Source of the DNA: Hirudo medicinalis
Lineage: Eukaryota; Annelida; Clitellata; Hirudinida; Hirudinidae
Length of the DNA stretch: 64,000 nt
Direction of reading: 5' to 3'
NCBI GenBank assembly: GCA_011800805.1
Contig: MPNW01000058.1
Span: 113,656 to 177,655, forward strand
Position numbers and translations under genes: made by a program. Shown one piece after another: positions 30,992-43,900 of the stretch (position 1 is the stretch's first letter; every line of letters starts with the position of its first letter). The notes beneath the pieces were generated by a model. It saw only the letters and a list, made by a program, of their open reading frames with translations. It did no database searches and had not been told where the DNA came from.

Positions 30992-32659
30992 CTAGGAAAT
31001 ATAAAAATGTTCATCTAATTTGCCATCTGACGAATTGATAAATAAATAATTCCGCGAAGTTCTTGAGGCTTGGCATATATGCCGCTATTTCACAAAATCT
31101 CTGACATGCTATTTAAGTTATTAAGTTTGACATTTGACGCTGAACAATTACTGTCTTTCACTCTTTCACTTCTTTCAATACTAAATGACTCTCTGCTTGT
31201 TCACTTGGTTCAGATATTTTATATGACAGTGAAATTCATCTTTTTCATTTTAATTACCCTGTTTATCAAATCCGGCAACTTGGGAGTAGGTCCTCACTTT
31301 AGAGAAAATGTAAACAAACGAGATCCTGTCAGGTAGGTGTCTTTCCACACCTGAGGCGATGCGCAGTTTTAGAAAAAAAGTGTTTATTGCATGTTGAAAA
31401 TATTACATCAACGATATCGTACACTTAAAAAAAAAGTGAAACAATATTTAAAATGCATTACAACATTTTTTTTGTTTTTGCCTTAAAATGTTGAAAAGGT
31501 GCGATGGTATGATAATTTGTGATGATGATGATGCCAACCCTTCGAGGCTCCAATCCAATAGTACTTAAATTTCAGGTATTTTACTTTATGCCTGCAACTC
31601 ATATTAATCAACACCGACTCTATCAGACACTCAAAAGCTGCTTTCAATCACTTTCACAAAATTATAAGAGAAATTATTTTATTCTGTCCAACCGCCTCGC
31701 TATCGTATCCCTCGGTGTAGACACTCAGAAGCCGCAGGTTATATTTTTCATGGTCGACTACTTCCTTACAAGAAAATGTTATTTAGATTAATTAACAACA
31801 CTGCACTATGCACAATTAAACGTTGACCTCTCCATCATTCGAGCCGAGGGGTGCTGGCAGAAAGCAACTAAAAATCGGCATAAAATCACCAACATTCGAA
31901 AGCGTATCAGTTTATTAAATCGAATTAATCATCAATTGTGAGATTCAGGAGATTATAAATCTCAGATCCTTTATTAGGCAGACCAGCTGATAGTAACAAG
32001 AGTCAATGATCAACAATAAATGAGAATTGAATCAATCCTGTTGGGCAGCTCATCCAAGACACTAACTTGCAAATTCGATAGAATTAAAATAAGATCTCTA
32101 CAAGGCAGAATAAGTTGGTGAGCACTAATAATTTGAACGAGATACTTTCTAAATGATTCCATTTTAGCTTATTTAATATTGACATTATTTAATATCACTT
32201 TGAACTTAAACAGACTAATATTACAATTTTAATGAATGACTGAAAATCACAATAAAAGCCAATCACTTTAAAATCTTACAAAAACCAAATGTTAACAAAT
32301 ACTGACCATTGCTTACCCAATGGATATTCAAACTGAGATCATCATCCCCAGAAACTTAATATTTAAAAAATAAATTAGCTATTCGAGTTGGTGCAATCAG
32401 TGCATGTTAAATGTCACCTCAAAGTCAGGACATGCTAAGTCAATGTTGGAAAGTTACTGTATTTAAGATCAATTTACTAACAGACACAAAATGAAAGTAG
32501 CACAAACAATTAGGCTGGCTGGAATGTTAAATTCATTGAAGGCGACTATCCAGTAAGTTTGGAGGTAAGGACAAGCAACTTGTTCATCTGACGAACATAA
32601 CATCGCCCTTTGTAAAACAATTCCCAGTGGTTCAAGAGTGATTTTTTCTAAATTTCTGT
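30992..32659. other. Intergenic region upstream of alpha-catenin
   Basis: No gene is supported. It should contain the alpha-catenin promoter and any 5' UTR exon; the bases just before the ATG read TTTTTATATTTCCTAG, a good splice acceptor. A frame at 32663-32469 (minus) over the 3' side of the next gene is open but out of phase with it. Confidence 0.5.
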
Positions 32660-34518
32660 TCAAGTCGTTGGCATGGATACCTTGTGGAAGAAATGTTGAG
32701 AAATGCTATTAGAAATATATTTAAAAGTTTCAGAAATTTCACACTTTTCGAATGTGACAACTATTTTACATGTTTGTCTGAGATAAATAATTTCATATTA
32801 TATTGAGTTAGTATTAAAATTATTATATTGGGCCAAAACATTGCAAATTGAACTAACCTTCCTCTGCATCTTGCCATTTATCTGTTTGACAATTGTTCTT
32901 CCTTTTGAAGATTCAAGAGTTCTTGATCTGACTGTTTTAAAACAACTCATGTAACAGACAAATCATACAATAACCTAAACTTCTATGTACCACAGATGGT
33001 ACTAATGACAAGCAAAATCTGTCAACACATGCCAATCATAACATTCAGTTTAGCCATTACCTTTATGGCCATTTGATAATTGGGTTGGTTTGACTCCTTC
33101 GATCACTTTTGGAGTGTTTGCTAATTTTTTTCTCGTCACGTCTTTCTTATCAAAATTCCGATGGTCGGCCACATTCCCAAGAACTTTTTCTTTCCCGAGA
33201 CTCAAGGTTGCACAATTCTTGGAGCTCCTAAGATTTTGATGAGCTTCAAGTGATTCTCTGATCTTTTGTTTCCTCAGTTGAAGATTTTGATTTTCCTGAC
33301 ATATCATTTATACTCAGAATTAAAAAAAATTGATTAAGCAACAGAATTGGTAATATTTCCCTACATCTTTCAGCAATACCAGGCACAATTATATTAAGCT
33401 TACATTGAGAGAATTACCCTTGAATTTTTCATCTTCAAATGTGATAGTCCACTGATTAGGAGCTGTAATTAGAAGAGATTGAATCTGTTATGAATCACAC
33501 CAAAAATTCCAAGCCTGCCCACCTGTCATGACAACATTTCCATTCGAGTCAATTTTTTTGGGCACCATCGACAGTGACGATTTGCACGACGATGACGGAG
33601 TCGAAGGACATTCGAGAGACAGCTCTTCGGGAGTGAAGGCACCACAAGCACGTTCATCATGACTGAAAAGCCTATTTGAAGGTTTCTTAAAATTTCCAGA
33701 GGGATCAAGTTTCTTTTTGAGATGAATAGACATTGATTCAAAAGATTTTCTGTTCTGCCAGGGAGAAGAGAAAGTCTGTTCTTCAAATCCTGGGAGATCC
33801 CCAGAACCAACTTGAACACATTCATCCCTTGTTTGGACAGAAAATCCTCTAGTATCCCTCGAGTTTTTGCTGTCAATCCTGATAATCATCCACTATTATC
33901 ATCAACAAGTTATAATTGCCCTGTCATGTTTTCTGTTTTCGATGCTGTTATATTTTATCACCATTGCTAACTCTATAATCACAACAAAATTATTCTTACC
34001 CTGAGGTAATTTTGTGGTCGTCCTGACGTGTTGGTTGGTTTGCGCTGTAACAGTTGCTACTGACTGTTGTCGGAGTTACCGGGTTCTCCAGTTCAGAGGA
34101 AGTTGTGGGCTCACTTTTTTCCTGCATAAACACATTTTTATTACATTAAATGGTACATTCACTTGTAAAATTATTAAAAAATCATCATCAAGCCATTGTC
34201 ATCAGGACAATCAGCTCCTCGTGTCGAGGCATCACTAACCTCACGCAGCTTAGCAACCTTGCAAACTTCCGAGGGTATAATGTAGGCTGAGATGGACAAA
34301 AGATCATCATCTGATAAATCATCAACCCAAGTCAGACTCATTTTTACAAATTTATTGATTTCTGCAGTCTTATAATAATAATAATTATTATTATTATTAA
34401 TAATATTTATAATATCACTTTTATTTATATTTGTTATTTATTATTATTTATATTATTATTTATTTATTTATATTTATAATAATTTATATAATAATTAATT
34501 AATTTATTATTATTAATT

Positions 34519-34557
<39 letters not shown>

Positions 34558-36530
34558 ACCAACGGCAACTGATGAATTTATAACGAAATATGTTCTCACC
34601 ATCGCAAGGTTTTACAGTTGGTGCTTGGAGTTTTTCTTTTGTGGGTTTAGGCTTCAAATCACTCATGAGGTTATTAGTCTTGGACCTGTGATCAAAACCA
34701 TCAACTCAATTCTACATACAAATTAACACAAAATGGTTTTTGAATCATAACATCTTTCTTTCTGAAAAGCTCTTAGGCTACACTTTGTTACCATGCATCA
34801 ATAATATATCCTCTGAATTCCAACTACTATATCATGGTAGAATCACCTTCAAAAAAAGTCACTCACATGTATGGAACCCTGAGTCCATCCAAGGTCTGAT
34901 GAGAAACCACTTGACCAGTGTTGGTCTGTGAAATTGATTTTAACAACCAGCTCCTCTCATCACTGCTTACGTCCTCTACTGAGTTATGGTCTTCCTCGTC
35001 GTCGTCCAAAGTTATGGTCACATCATCTCCAAGGCAATCGGCCTCTTCAGCCTTTCCTCTGCTGTCCAAATTTACCAAGAACTTGAAGACATCTGACAGC
35101 TGATGCTTGAATGATTTATTTTTGACATATAAAGTATTTAAGCTTTGGGTTAATGTGGCTGGGGAAGTTGAGGATGGTGATGGCAAGGTTGACCTTGAAG
35201 GTAATGCTGGCTGAGACATCCTTTTAGAGGATATCAATGGATGTGGGAATAGTAAAGGTGAAGCTGGTGGTGCCATCAAAGGCATTGAAGCAGGAAGTGA
35301 TGAAGTGGCACGAGAAGATGATGATGATGATGATAATGGCGCTAGGGATGGGGGAGATACGTGTTTTTCAATATCCATAATTTGATTGGACCGAAATTTC
35401 ATCTCCGAGTCCACGGTGTCATACAATTTCCCAAAATTCCGAACGTTCCCCACAAAATTATCAGCAGAGCAGAACTTTTTTTCAAATTCATCCTTCTCCG
35501 TACCATCACCTACCACCATCCCTCTCTTTACATTTATGTGGTTCTTAATCCCTTCATGGAGAAGCTGTGACTCTTTTGGGTCATTAGATTTTCGAGACTT
35601 TCTCGAGGGGTTAGGAAGGCAAAAACGAGATGAGGATGATTCTGATGAACTCGAATGCATGGGTTCAGGTCCCACATCCTTCAGTGTTATTGAACTGCTT
35701 TGTGTTTGATTGGTTGAGGATCCCACCTGACTGTTCAGTAATTGCATCTGACTAGCAAGCTTCTGCAGCTGATTGGCAGGTGAAGCATTAACAGACTGAC
35801 CATTTAGTAGGTGAATTATGAAAGGTAAAAGTAGAGGATTTTCATTTATGGCCAACAATTCCTGCAACTGCTGCATTAGTAGATTGACATTTGGAGCATC
35901 ACTGCTGGTGTTTGACTTGACATTTTGGTTTGTACCATTACCACTGCCCTTCGTTGAAATTCCAAGGCCTCGTCTGCCCAAACCGGCCGATTGAGCAGGG
36001 CGAACTTGATTTCTCCGATAAACTTCTGATTTACAGTCAATGGGTGTCGACTCCCAAACGGGGAGTCTCTTTCTATTGGCTTGTCCTTCAAATATGGTAG
36101 AAATTGAAGAAGCCATTGAATTTCGTAAGCATTCTTCGATGTCCACGGAAGACTCCGAGGGGGTAAGGTGGTGTTTCTCAATATTGTTTGAATAACTGAA
36201 TCTGGTTTTTTCCTCGTTCATTTCCCTTAACTTTGAAGTTGTCTCTAGCTTTCTCACAAGTTGACCAATTGATCCTGCTGATGATTGAGAACAAAATGAG
36301 TTTTGAAGTTTCTTTTCTGAGACAGACCTCAGACTTGAACATTCTGTATCATCATTAATCTCATGACTAGAGTCCAATCCTAAGTTTGAGACTTCTTGTG
36401 GTGGGAATATGAATTGAGAACCATCAATGCTTTTGTCTTTCAATTTGAGTGAACAGAATGTTTCATCAGGTTTGCTTCCTTTGAATTGATTATCCAATTC
36501 AATATTATCATAATCTTGAGGGTAGAGCAT
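32660..36530 (-). CDS. Uncharacterised Ser-rich, mostly disordered protein (~912 aa)
   Basis: Nine exons whose phases all agree: 36530-34867, 34685-34600, 34361-34240, 34121-34000, 33878-33523, 33462-33404, 33295-33061, 32931-32858, 32680-32660 (TGA). I do not recognise the family. The first exon encodes 554 residues: acidic, Ser-rich sequence; a likely amphipathic helix (NVNLLMQQLQELLAINE then LLLPFIIHLLNG); a Pro/Ser/Ala-rich stretch with an eight-Ser run; and a conserved-looking acidic end (VTITLDDDEED). Later exons hold FVKMSLTWVDDLSDDDLL, an IDSK-rich segment, QWTITFEDEKFKG and a basic helix (LRKQKIRESLEAHQNL). No TM segment or signal peptide. Composition resembles centrosomal or nuclear scaffold proteins, which is only a guess. 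The start is the ATG one base after a TTTCAG acceptor at 36532, so a 5' UTR intron is likely. Confidence 0.7.
34375..34558. repeat. TTA/TTTA-rich low-complexity intron sequence
   Basis: Almost entirely A and T, with TTA and TTTA units, in the intron between exons 34685-34600 and 34361-34240 of the Ser-rich gene. Confidence 0.8.
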
Positions 36531-36531
36531 T

Positions 36532-37994
36532 CTGAAATTTTTGCAAACAATAGATTAGAGAATCAGATGTTAACTGAAACAAAAGCAGGTATCAGCCTTT
36601 TGTTGGCAATGGTCAGAACAAAATAAATACATGGCTAAACAAGATATGACACATCATAGAGAAATTGTTAAGTATCACATGTTGAGCTAGCCTCATTGTA
36701 CTTATTTTGTATTTCGATACAACAAACATTTCATTGCATTACGCTAACAAGCTGGATGTGCTTCCAAGTGTATAGCTTCGACACGGTTTTTAAGTTGTGT
36801 TTAAACATTTCACTTATCAAATTGTATGAAAACAAGTGACGGTTTTGTTATCAATTTTATGTACAAAGGGATTATTTTATCAAATGTAAAAATCCAACCT
36901 TAGGCACTATTTCGCTAAGATCTTATGGCAGTGAGGGCTTTATTGACAAATTTTAGGGAATGTGAATCAAAGATCAAGCTCAAACTTGTTAAATCCTTCT
37001 ATGGCGACTATTTAAAGATGTTTACTAATATTTATTAGTCCATTACATGTAGTACACTATTAAGTTTCGCTCTTCGCAAACAATATTTAATTCTCAAGCA
37101 TGCAAAGCACACTTGACAAGTGCATAAGATCAATCACATAACAGCAAAGATTATTAGTTCGTTACAAGTAGCATGAAGCAAGCAAAAAATCAAATTACGA
37201 TCATCAAACAAATAATGAGTAAAATATGTTTAAATAATAATCTAGTTTAAATAAAACTAAAAATTAAAATTCTTCAATTATTTTAAAATAGCATCGAAAA
37301 AATAAAAATAAATGTGAACGCGGATCACATTTGGCAAAAGTTAACCAAAAAAGTTCTTCACACTTTTTCAATATTATTAATAATCAACCTTTTTCATTTT
37401 ATGAAAAATAAATTATTGTAAAAGTGAGGAAATTAATCCCGTACATTAAGTGTATTGTGTCGGAAGCAAAATGTATTGGTTTCAAAGCGGTCCCCAAGCG
37501 ACCATTCCCTGGCCACACAATTAGCAATTTTATTACTTATTAATGTCTGACTTTAAATATTGAATTGATGACGGTCATTTTATCGAAATTATATTTCGAG
37601 AAGTCCACGATTCGCGAATTTCTAATGGCAAATTCGCTTCGGTGACTTCAGTTTATCCATTGGCAATTGGTAATTAGTAATTGGGAAATTTATTGGAAAA
37701 TGGGATGACGCGATTAAAAATGCGTTAACCAAGATTAAAAATATTAATCTCGCGACTAATCGCGATTGAAAAAATTAATCGATCTGCAGCCCTAGTAATT
37801 ACATAACATATTTCAACGCCCTTGAGATTTCGACCGTTAATTGAGTTAAAAAATGCACCCAAAACTCTTTCAGGAAAAATACTCAAGCATTCCCAACGAA
37901 AAGTGTTCATCTATGTTTTTGCGTTATTGTCAAACTATTTCTATTAAAACAAGACAATCTAGATATCCTCAACTAGTGCCGCTTGTCACCAAAA
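36532..37994. other. Intergenic region, no gene seen
   Basis: AT-rich, without microsatellites. It lies between the 3' end of the polycystin-like gene and the 5' end of the Ser-rich gene, both on the minus strand. A near-palindromic patch rich in AATCGCG and CGCGATTA lies near 37706-37775. Confidence 0.5.
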
Positions 37995-40900
37995 TTACCA
38001 ATAATCCTTTTTTCGAATGAAAAGCGACGAGGCTTTGGTCCTCTTCTGTATCTGCTTCTGTTTGAGGACTTTCCGAGTCTCAGTAAGGATGAATTCCTTC
38101 CTGACATCGGCTTTCTCCTTGTGGAATTTCGTTAACCAGTTCAGCATGTAAATTGTGTACCGCTTACGCGAAGATATGTCCGGAGGTAAATGCTTTATCT
38201 GATGGTAATAAATGGCAAATATAATAGATAACTGATAACTGATAACTGATAAAAGTCCTGTTGGCGGAAATAATAATGTTAACATCACAATGACATTGTT
38301 AGCAGATCTTTATGATAATGACCATAACACCTGTGGTAGTAATTTGTGGCCTTGTTCTCTATTGGAAAAATATTAACTTCAACAAAAAGTATTATTACAA
38401 ATGACTACTATCATGATAAAGCTATTAATTAGATGATTATTTACTGTAATGCACTTTGAAGCAAATGATGATGAAGACATTAACAATATATAAATGTAGC
38501 AGCAACCTAAGCACCTGAAAAAACATTCAACCATCAAATAACCTCCTTATAATTCCTGAACACGACGCACAAACAATAGCACTTGAGGAAGTTCAGCTTG
38601 AACCAAAGAATCAAGTAAAGAAACATAACGAGGTGCATATTGACAGGGTTGGCACCCTGTATGATCATCCTGTCTCCTGCGAATTGGATGACGATCTGAA
38701 CAGCAAAACTCAGGGTGGATCTGCTAGAACTAAAGTAAATATACATTATAATTACTTAATATATGTTTATGTAATCCAAGGAAGTGGTCGAGGTCCTTCT
38801 TTGAACCTTTACTTCGAAACACTCTTCGCCTCTCTTATCCATTTATCGACATTAAGGAACTCGCAAGGATAAACCTCTTAAATTATATTTTATGGCTATG
38901 TGCTGTAAGCCTAAGATAAACAGAAGGCTCATATTTTACGCAATATTATCGTACATCAGAGTTTGGATTTTAATCCTATAATTATATCATTTTACTGCTT
39001 AAATTATCATTTTTTTTAGTAAGATGTAAAACACCTTGTGAAATTTGGATCGAATGTACATTAATGTAATAATGATAAAAATAACAGTCACAGTAGCACA
39101 GAAAATAACAATCGTAGCAATGACAAGCTCCAGTGAGAGTCACGCTCGTAATCCGTGGTTCAATAATCATAAGGTTAAACTCACGGCCTGATTATTCCTA
39201 TGGCCTTTACAATGCCGAGAGCGATGAGAAAATAGAAGGACAAGAGGATGAAGGTGAGAAGGCTTTGACCGACTATGCTGAAAAATCGACTGAAGTGTTC
39301 TAAGATGCAGATGGTATAAATTAGTCTCCAGCTGTACAGAATCAACAGGATCGTCGACGGAAAAGAAAGCAACTGGAAAATATATGAATTTTGAAAATAA
39401 ATGCATTAATGAACAAAAATAGACGGGTGGATAGGTAAATGAAAGATGGAATGATGTACGATAGCCAAACCCTGGATGTTTTTATCTAAGAATGAATAAT
39501 GTATGGATGGTCGAATTGAAAAACGGACCTGGTTCATCTGATAAAACTCATGGAATTGGAAATCTTCATTGCTGACAATTCTTTTTCTAGACTCGAACCA
39601 TTGCTGGATGAACACCCACCACGTGATGGCCATCCCCAAGCATGCCATTATCATCATTAGGAGCACGTTGTTCCACAAGTTGCAGAAATAATTGCCGAAG
39701 CCTAGCAAGGCCATCTTATGGAAGATGTGGAGCATGCTGAGTATGGCGCTGAGCAGGAAAACGATGGATATCAGAGCGAAGTCAGACGATTCGGTCAGAT
39801 ACAACTGGACGCTAGTCACCTAGGATCAACTACAACCATAAGTCAGAGAAAGCCGGCGTTTGAACGACAAGAAAAAAATCAAGGAGAATATAATCATCAC
39901 TAATAATTACTTAATTTCAAATTAATATAACCATATGAACAAAAGTACAAAGATTATAAAATAAAATAATGTTAAACTGTTGATACTAATAACTGTTATT
40001 GATAATATATTTATTAAGTATTAATTAGTATATCCAGTAGTAACTCAGCACCTTGAAGGCAAAGACTACTCCGCCTCCATCCGGCAGTCTCAGACTGGAA
40101 AATATGTTGACGAGAAAGTCGTTGGACAAGCAATAAAGGAACATGGAACAACCGATGCCCTGGTACCTAGAGTTGAGATAGTGAAAGTTCATGAGCTGGT
40201 TAATGGTTTGAAGGCTGTGTTCCCTGTGACTGGTGAAACACACGGTGCTACTGTCGAAGAGGCCGAAATGGTCGACGAAGAAATCCCACAGCTCTGCGTT
40301 CAAGGTCAACGACACCAAGATATTATTCTATTCGAACTTTCATTATCGTCATTTCCACAAACATGCTGTTACGCAATCTAAATTAATCATCATCGTCATC
40401 ACGATCGCCACCATGAACCCATTATAATCATCACCACCTTTAAGCCGTTACGTTCATTACCCAGATCCTGTTTTACGGTATGAAGACAGGGAGGTCTGAT
40501 GACGACAGGGTCGGTGTTTGTATCATACAGACTTTCCAAGGTAGGGACGTCAGTACCAGTCATGTAGGTATGTGGAATGAGGGACTCCCTCATCCATATC
40601 CAGTATCCTTCCCTTAAATTCATCTATTACAAAAGAGAACATATGCGTCGTCATAATACATCAGTATTTTATTAAAGGCTATTTATTATTATTCCTCGTA
40701 ACCAGCAAAAAAGTAGCTTGTAAATATTTCTTAAAAACTTCAAATTAACCTATTAAATCACTTCAAACACAATCACGACTGGATTTGTTGACCTAATATT
40801 TGTTTCATCAAATAATTGTCTCTAGATTTATTTACTTAAAAATAGCTGATTGAGTCGACTAATCAACACTTTATTGGACTTTATTAAATCGATACGAAGT

Positions 40901-43900
40901 AAACTTACATCACTGTTTCTGCTCAGAAGTTTCTCGAAGTGCAAGTTGCTGTAGAGAAGTTGAGGATTGAGTAGCAGGAGTGATAGAGTGAGGAAGACGC
41001 AGACAAATGCTATGTAGAAGACCGTCTCATAGACAAAGTGCCGCAAACCGCCTTTTATTGTGAAAGTTTATTAAGTCAAGTCAAAATGGTTCTAATGAAA
41101 GTTAATATATATCTTAATAGATATTGTAACTCAACGGTTTGGAAAATTTAAATTTTAAAAACATTGTGATTAGCGCCCATAAACTAGTTACAGAGAGTGC
41201 TTCATCTCAAGATTGAATGAATTAATATATACCGTCCCATTCAAGTCTTTTAATGAGTTTCTGTTGGTAGATCTCGCTCCATTTGTTGGGTTTGTAGAAT
41301 TCATGTAATCTCCTCACTTTTATGATGTCATGTTCCTTCCTCGTTATTGTCCTAAGTTCTAACGTGCGATGGAAATGGGAATAATAGCCGTTGTAAAGTG
41401 GTCAAAGGCCAAAAGATTTTTGAATTCAGTGAAATTATTAAAAAACAAACAGCTTTATAAATTATTGTTCCTACAAACGATAACATTTTTATAAATGCAT
41501 TTTTTTTTCACAAACTTTTTTAAAACTTAAAACCAACTATTCAGAGTTTCTGTCCGTATGTCATCAACGTGCTTGATGCCGCATATCATTCTCTCCTTAA
41601 ATATGGATGAATAGACGAATGCTAAAAAGACCACCGTCGCAGGATCCTTGACGAATAGGAAGAGCAGAAAAGAGGTCGTGGAAGCAATAACCCATCTCTT
41701 GTAGGACGGCCATGGCAGCTGAATAAATGGGGTTCTCGATAACCTTTGATCTTGGCACAGAAAATTGTGGATGGATATTCAATGTTACAACATTTACTTG
41801 ACAACTGATCTCTAATTTTTATTAGTGTCAATAAAGCATTGCCAATGTACAAATCTAACAATGATGGTATAGAAAGAGACGATAATGGTGAACAAGATGC
41901 TCATTGCGATGGTGAGGAACCAGGCCGTGTACCAGCCCCAAACTCCATAATAAGTATCATAAGGATCCTCGTACAAGCCCTGTTCCGTCGCTGTACCTTC
42001 AAGAGCAAATAGACCATTCGTATTCAGTTCGTATTCATGCCCTTATAATTACTAGCGTTTTCATTAATGTTATTTAAAAAATAATCACAAAAGTAACACA
42101 GCATACTAAAATTTCCCCAGAAGTAGAAGCCCATACAATGTTACAATAAGTTAGATAGGGATAAATAAGAGCAAAATACAATAGAAGAGCTCTTTTAGTA
42201 TTAATGAATGGGCGAATTCATGAAATAATACCAATGTTATTAGCAACTAAATTTTTAAGTATTAATTTATGTTAATTATAAATTTAAATATTATTAACAG
42301 TAATTAACATTAACATTCAATAAGAACAAAGATGAAACCCACTCTTCTTGATTCTGCTCCTCTGGAATAAAACCTTCAAAGGCATGTGATGGAAAGTTTT
42401 GCTTTTTTTTTAGCTTGTCGAAAGCCACGACTTCCTCATTTTCTAATTCGAAGAAACTTTGCAACTCCTGGGAGTTGTCCAAGGTCACGGTTTCGTTGAC
42501 ATTCCCAAACTGGACCTTCGCCCTTTTTTTGCTCCTTTGCAATTCTTCTACTTGTAGGTCATCGAGTGTCTGAGCTCTGCTGCGTTTGTACAATTTACTG
42601 ACGTTGGAGCTGCCATCCGCTCGCCTAAATATCTTCGCCAATAAGCCGCTGAACTTTCCTCTCGATGTTGATTTCTCGACACGCATATTGATCACAGAGA
42701 CCTCACCGATCACCGTGTCACTGTCCGTCAACATTCGCTCAGAGTTATCGATAGCTGTAGGATCGAGAGCTGGATCCGCATCTTGATTTGGTTTAGCGTT
42801 CAGATCTTTCTTGACGCTTACGTTTTTATTAACCTTTGACTTCTGAGAGGTATCTAGTTTTACAGACGACCAGCGTTTTGTGTCCCGCTTGGGTTTTGAT
42901 TTCTGCTCAGGATATAGAATTGCATTCAAAACAGATTCTCGCACCAGTTTACCATCCGCGAATAACTTCTTGTTGAGACTCGAGGTGCGTTTGATTTGGA
43001 AACGATCGTGGACTTGGCCGCCCTTTTCAGTGTTTACCGAGGCCAGGGACTTCTTAGAAAGCCAAGAAATGAAGGATTTCTGAAGTTTGAATGAGAATTT
43101 GCAATGTTTAAAATCGACTGCTTCTACGTTATTAGTAATTCCCTAAAGCAACTATAATAATAATGATTGCGAATATAAGGAGGAGGAGGACAACGACAAC
43201 AATAACAACAACAACAACAACAACAACAGTAATAATAATAATAAATAAATAATAACAATAATAATGATAACGACACATATTAAAAAATCATACTCTTTTT
43301 TCGTCTTCTCTCCAGTCTGGAATGACAAGCTCTGAGGGAACTCCCTGCTTCGAAAATCTAAACAGCATGCCAATAATGGTTATCAACGGACCCAATAGCA
43401 TGCTGTTGTAGATAGCTGATTGAATAACAATAATCATTTACTTATGTGTGGCTTTTCACTTTTCCAATATTTTTATATGAACCACGGAATGCGAGATAAT
43501 CATGCACGACAATCATATAATGTATACATATTATAATACATAATTAATTATATACATATAATGATATCTCACCAGGTTACTTAGTGATAATTGCTTTCTA
43601 ACCATAATATGTCTACATTAATATTAATAATATATACTAATAATATAATAATAACTATATAATAACAATAATAATAATAATATATACTAATAATATAATA
43701 ACTATATAATAACAATAATAATAATATATACTAATAATATAATAATAGCTAATCTATATTAATAGTATATACTATTATATTATGTTATATTGGTATTATT
43801 TAGTAGTAGCAGTAGTAGCATTTGTAGCAGCAGCGCTAGTAGTAGCAGTAGCAGTAGTAGCAGTAAGTATTAAGTAATTAAGAATTAAAAATATAAATTA

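Noticed and set aside
32469..32663. Hydrophobic minus-strand frame as a membrane-anchored C terminus of the Ser-rich gene
   Set aside because: Phase from the exon ending at 32858 leads to a TGA at 32660-32662; reaching this frame needs a weaker donor. It is probably 3' UTR.
34918..35709. Plus-strand frames opposite the Ser-rich gene (34918-35103, 35361-35570, 35386-35709)
   Set aside because: They are antisense shadows of a long, phase-consistent minus-strand exon and carry no motif.
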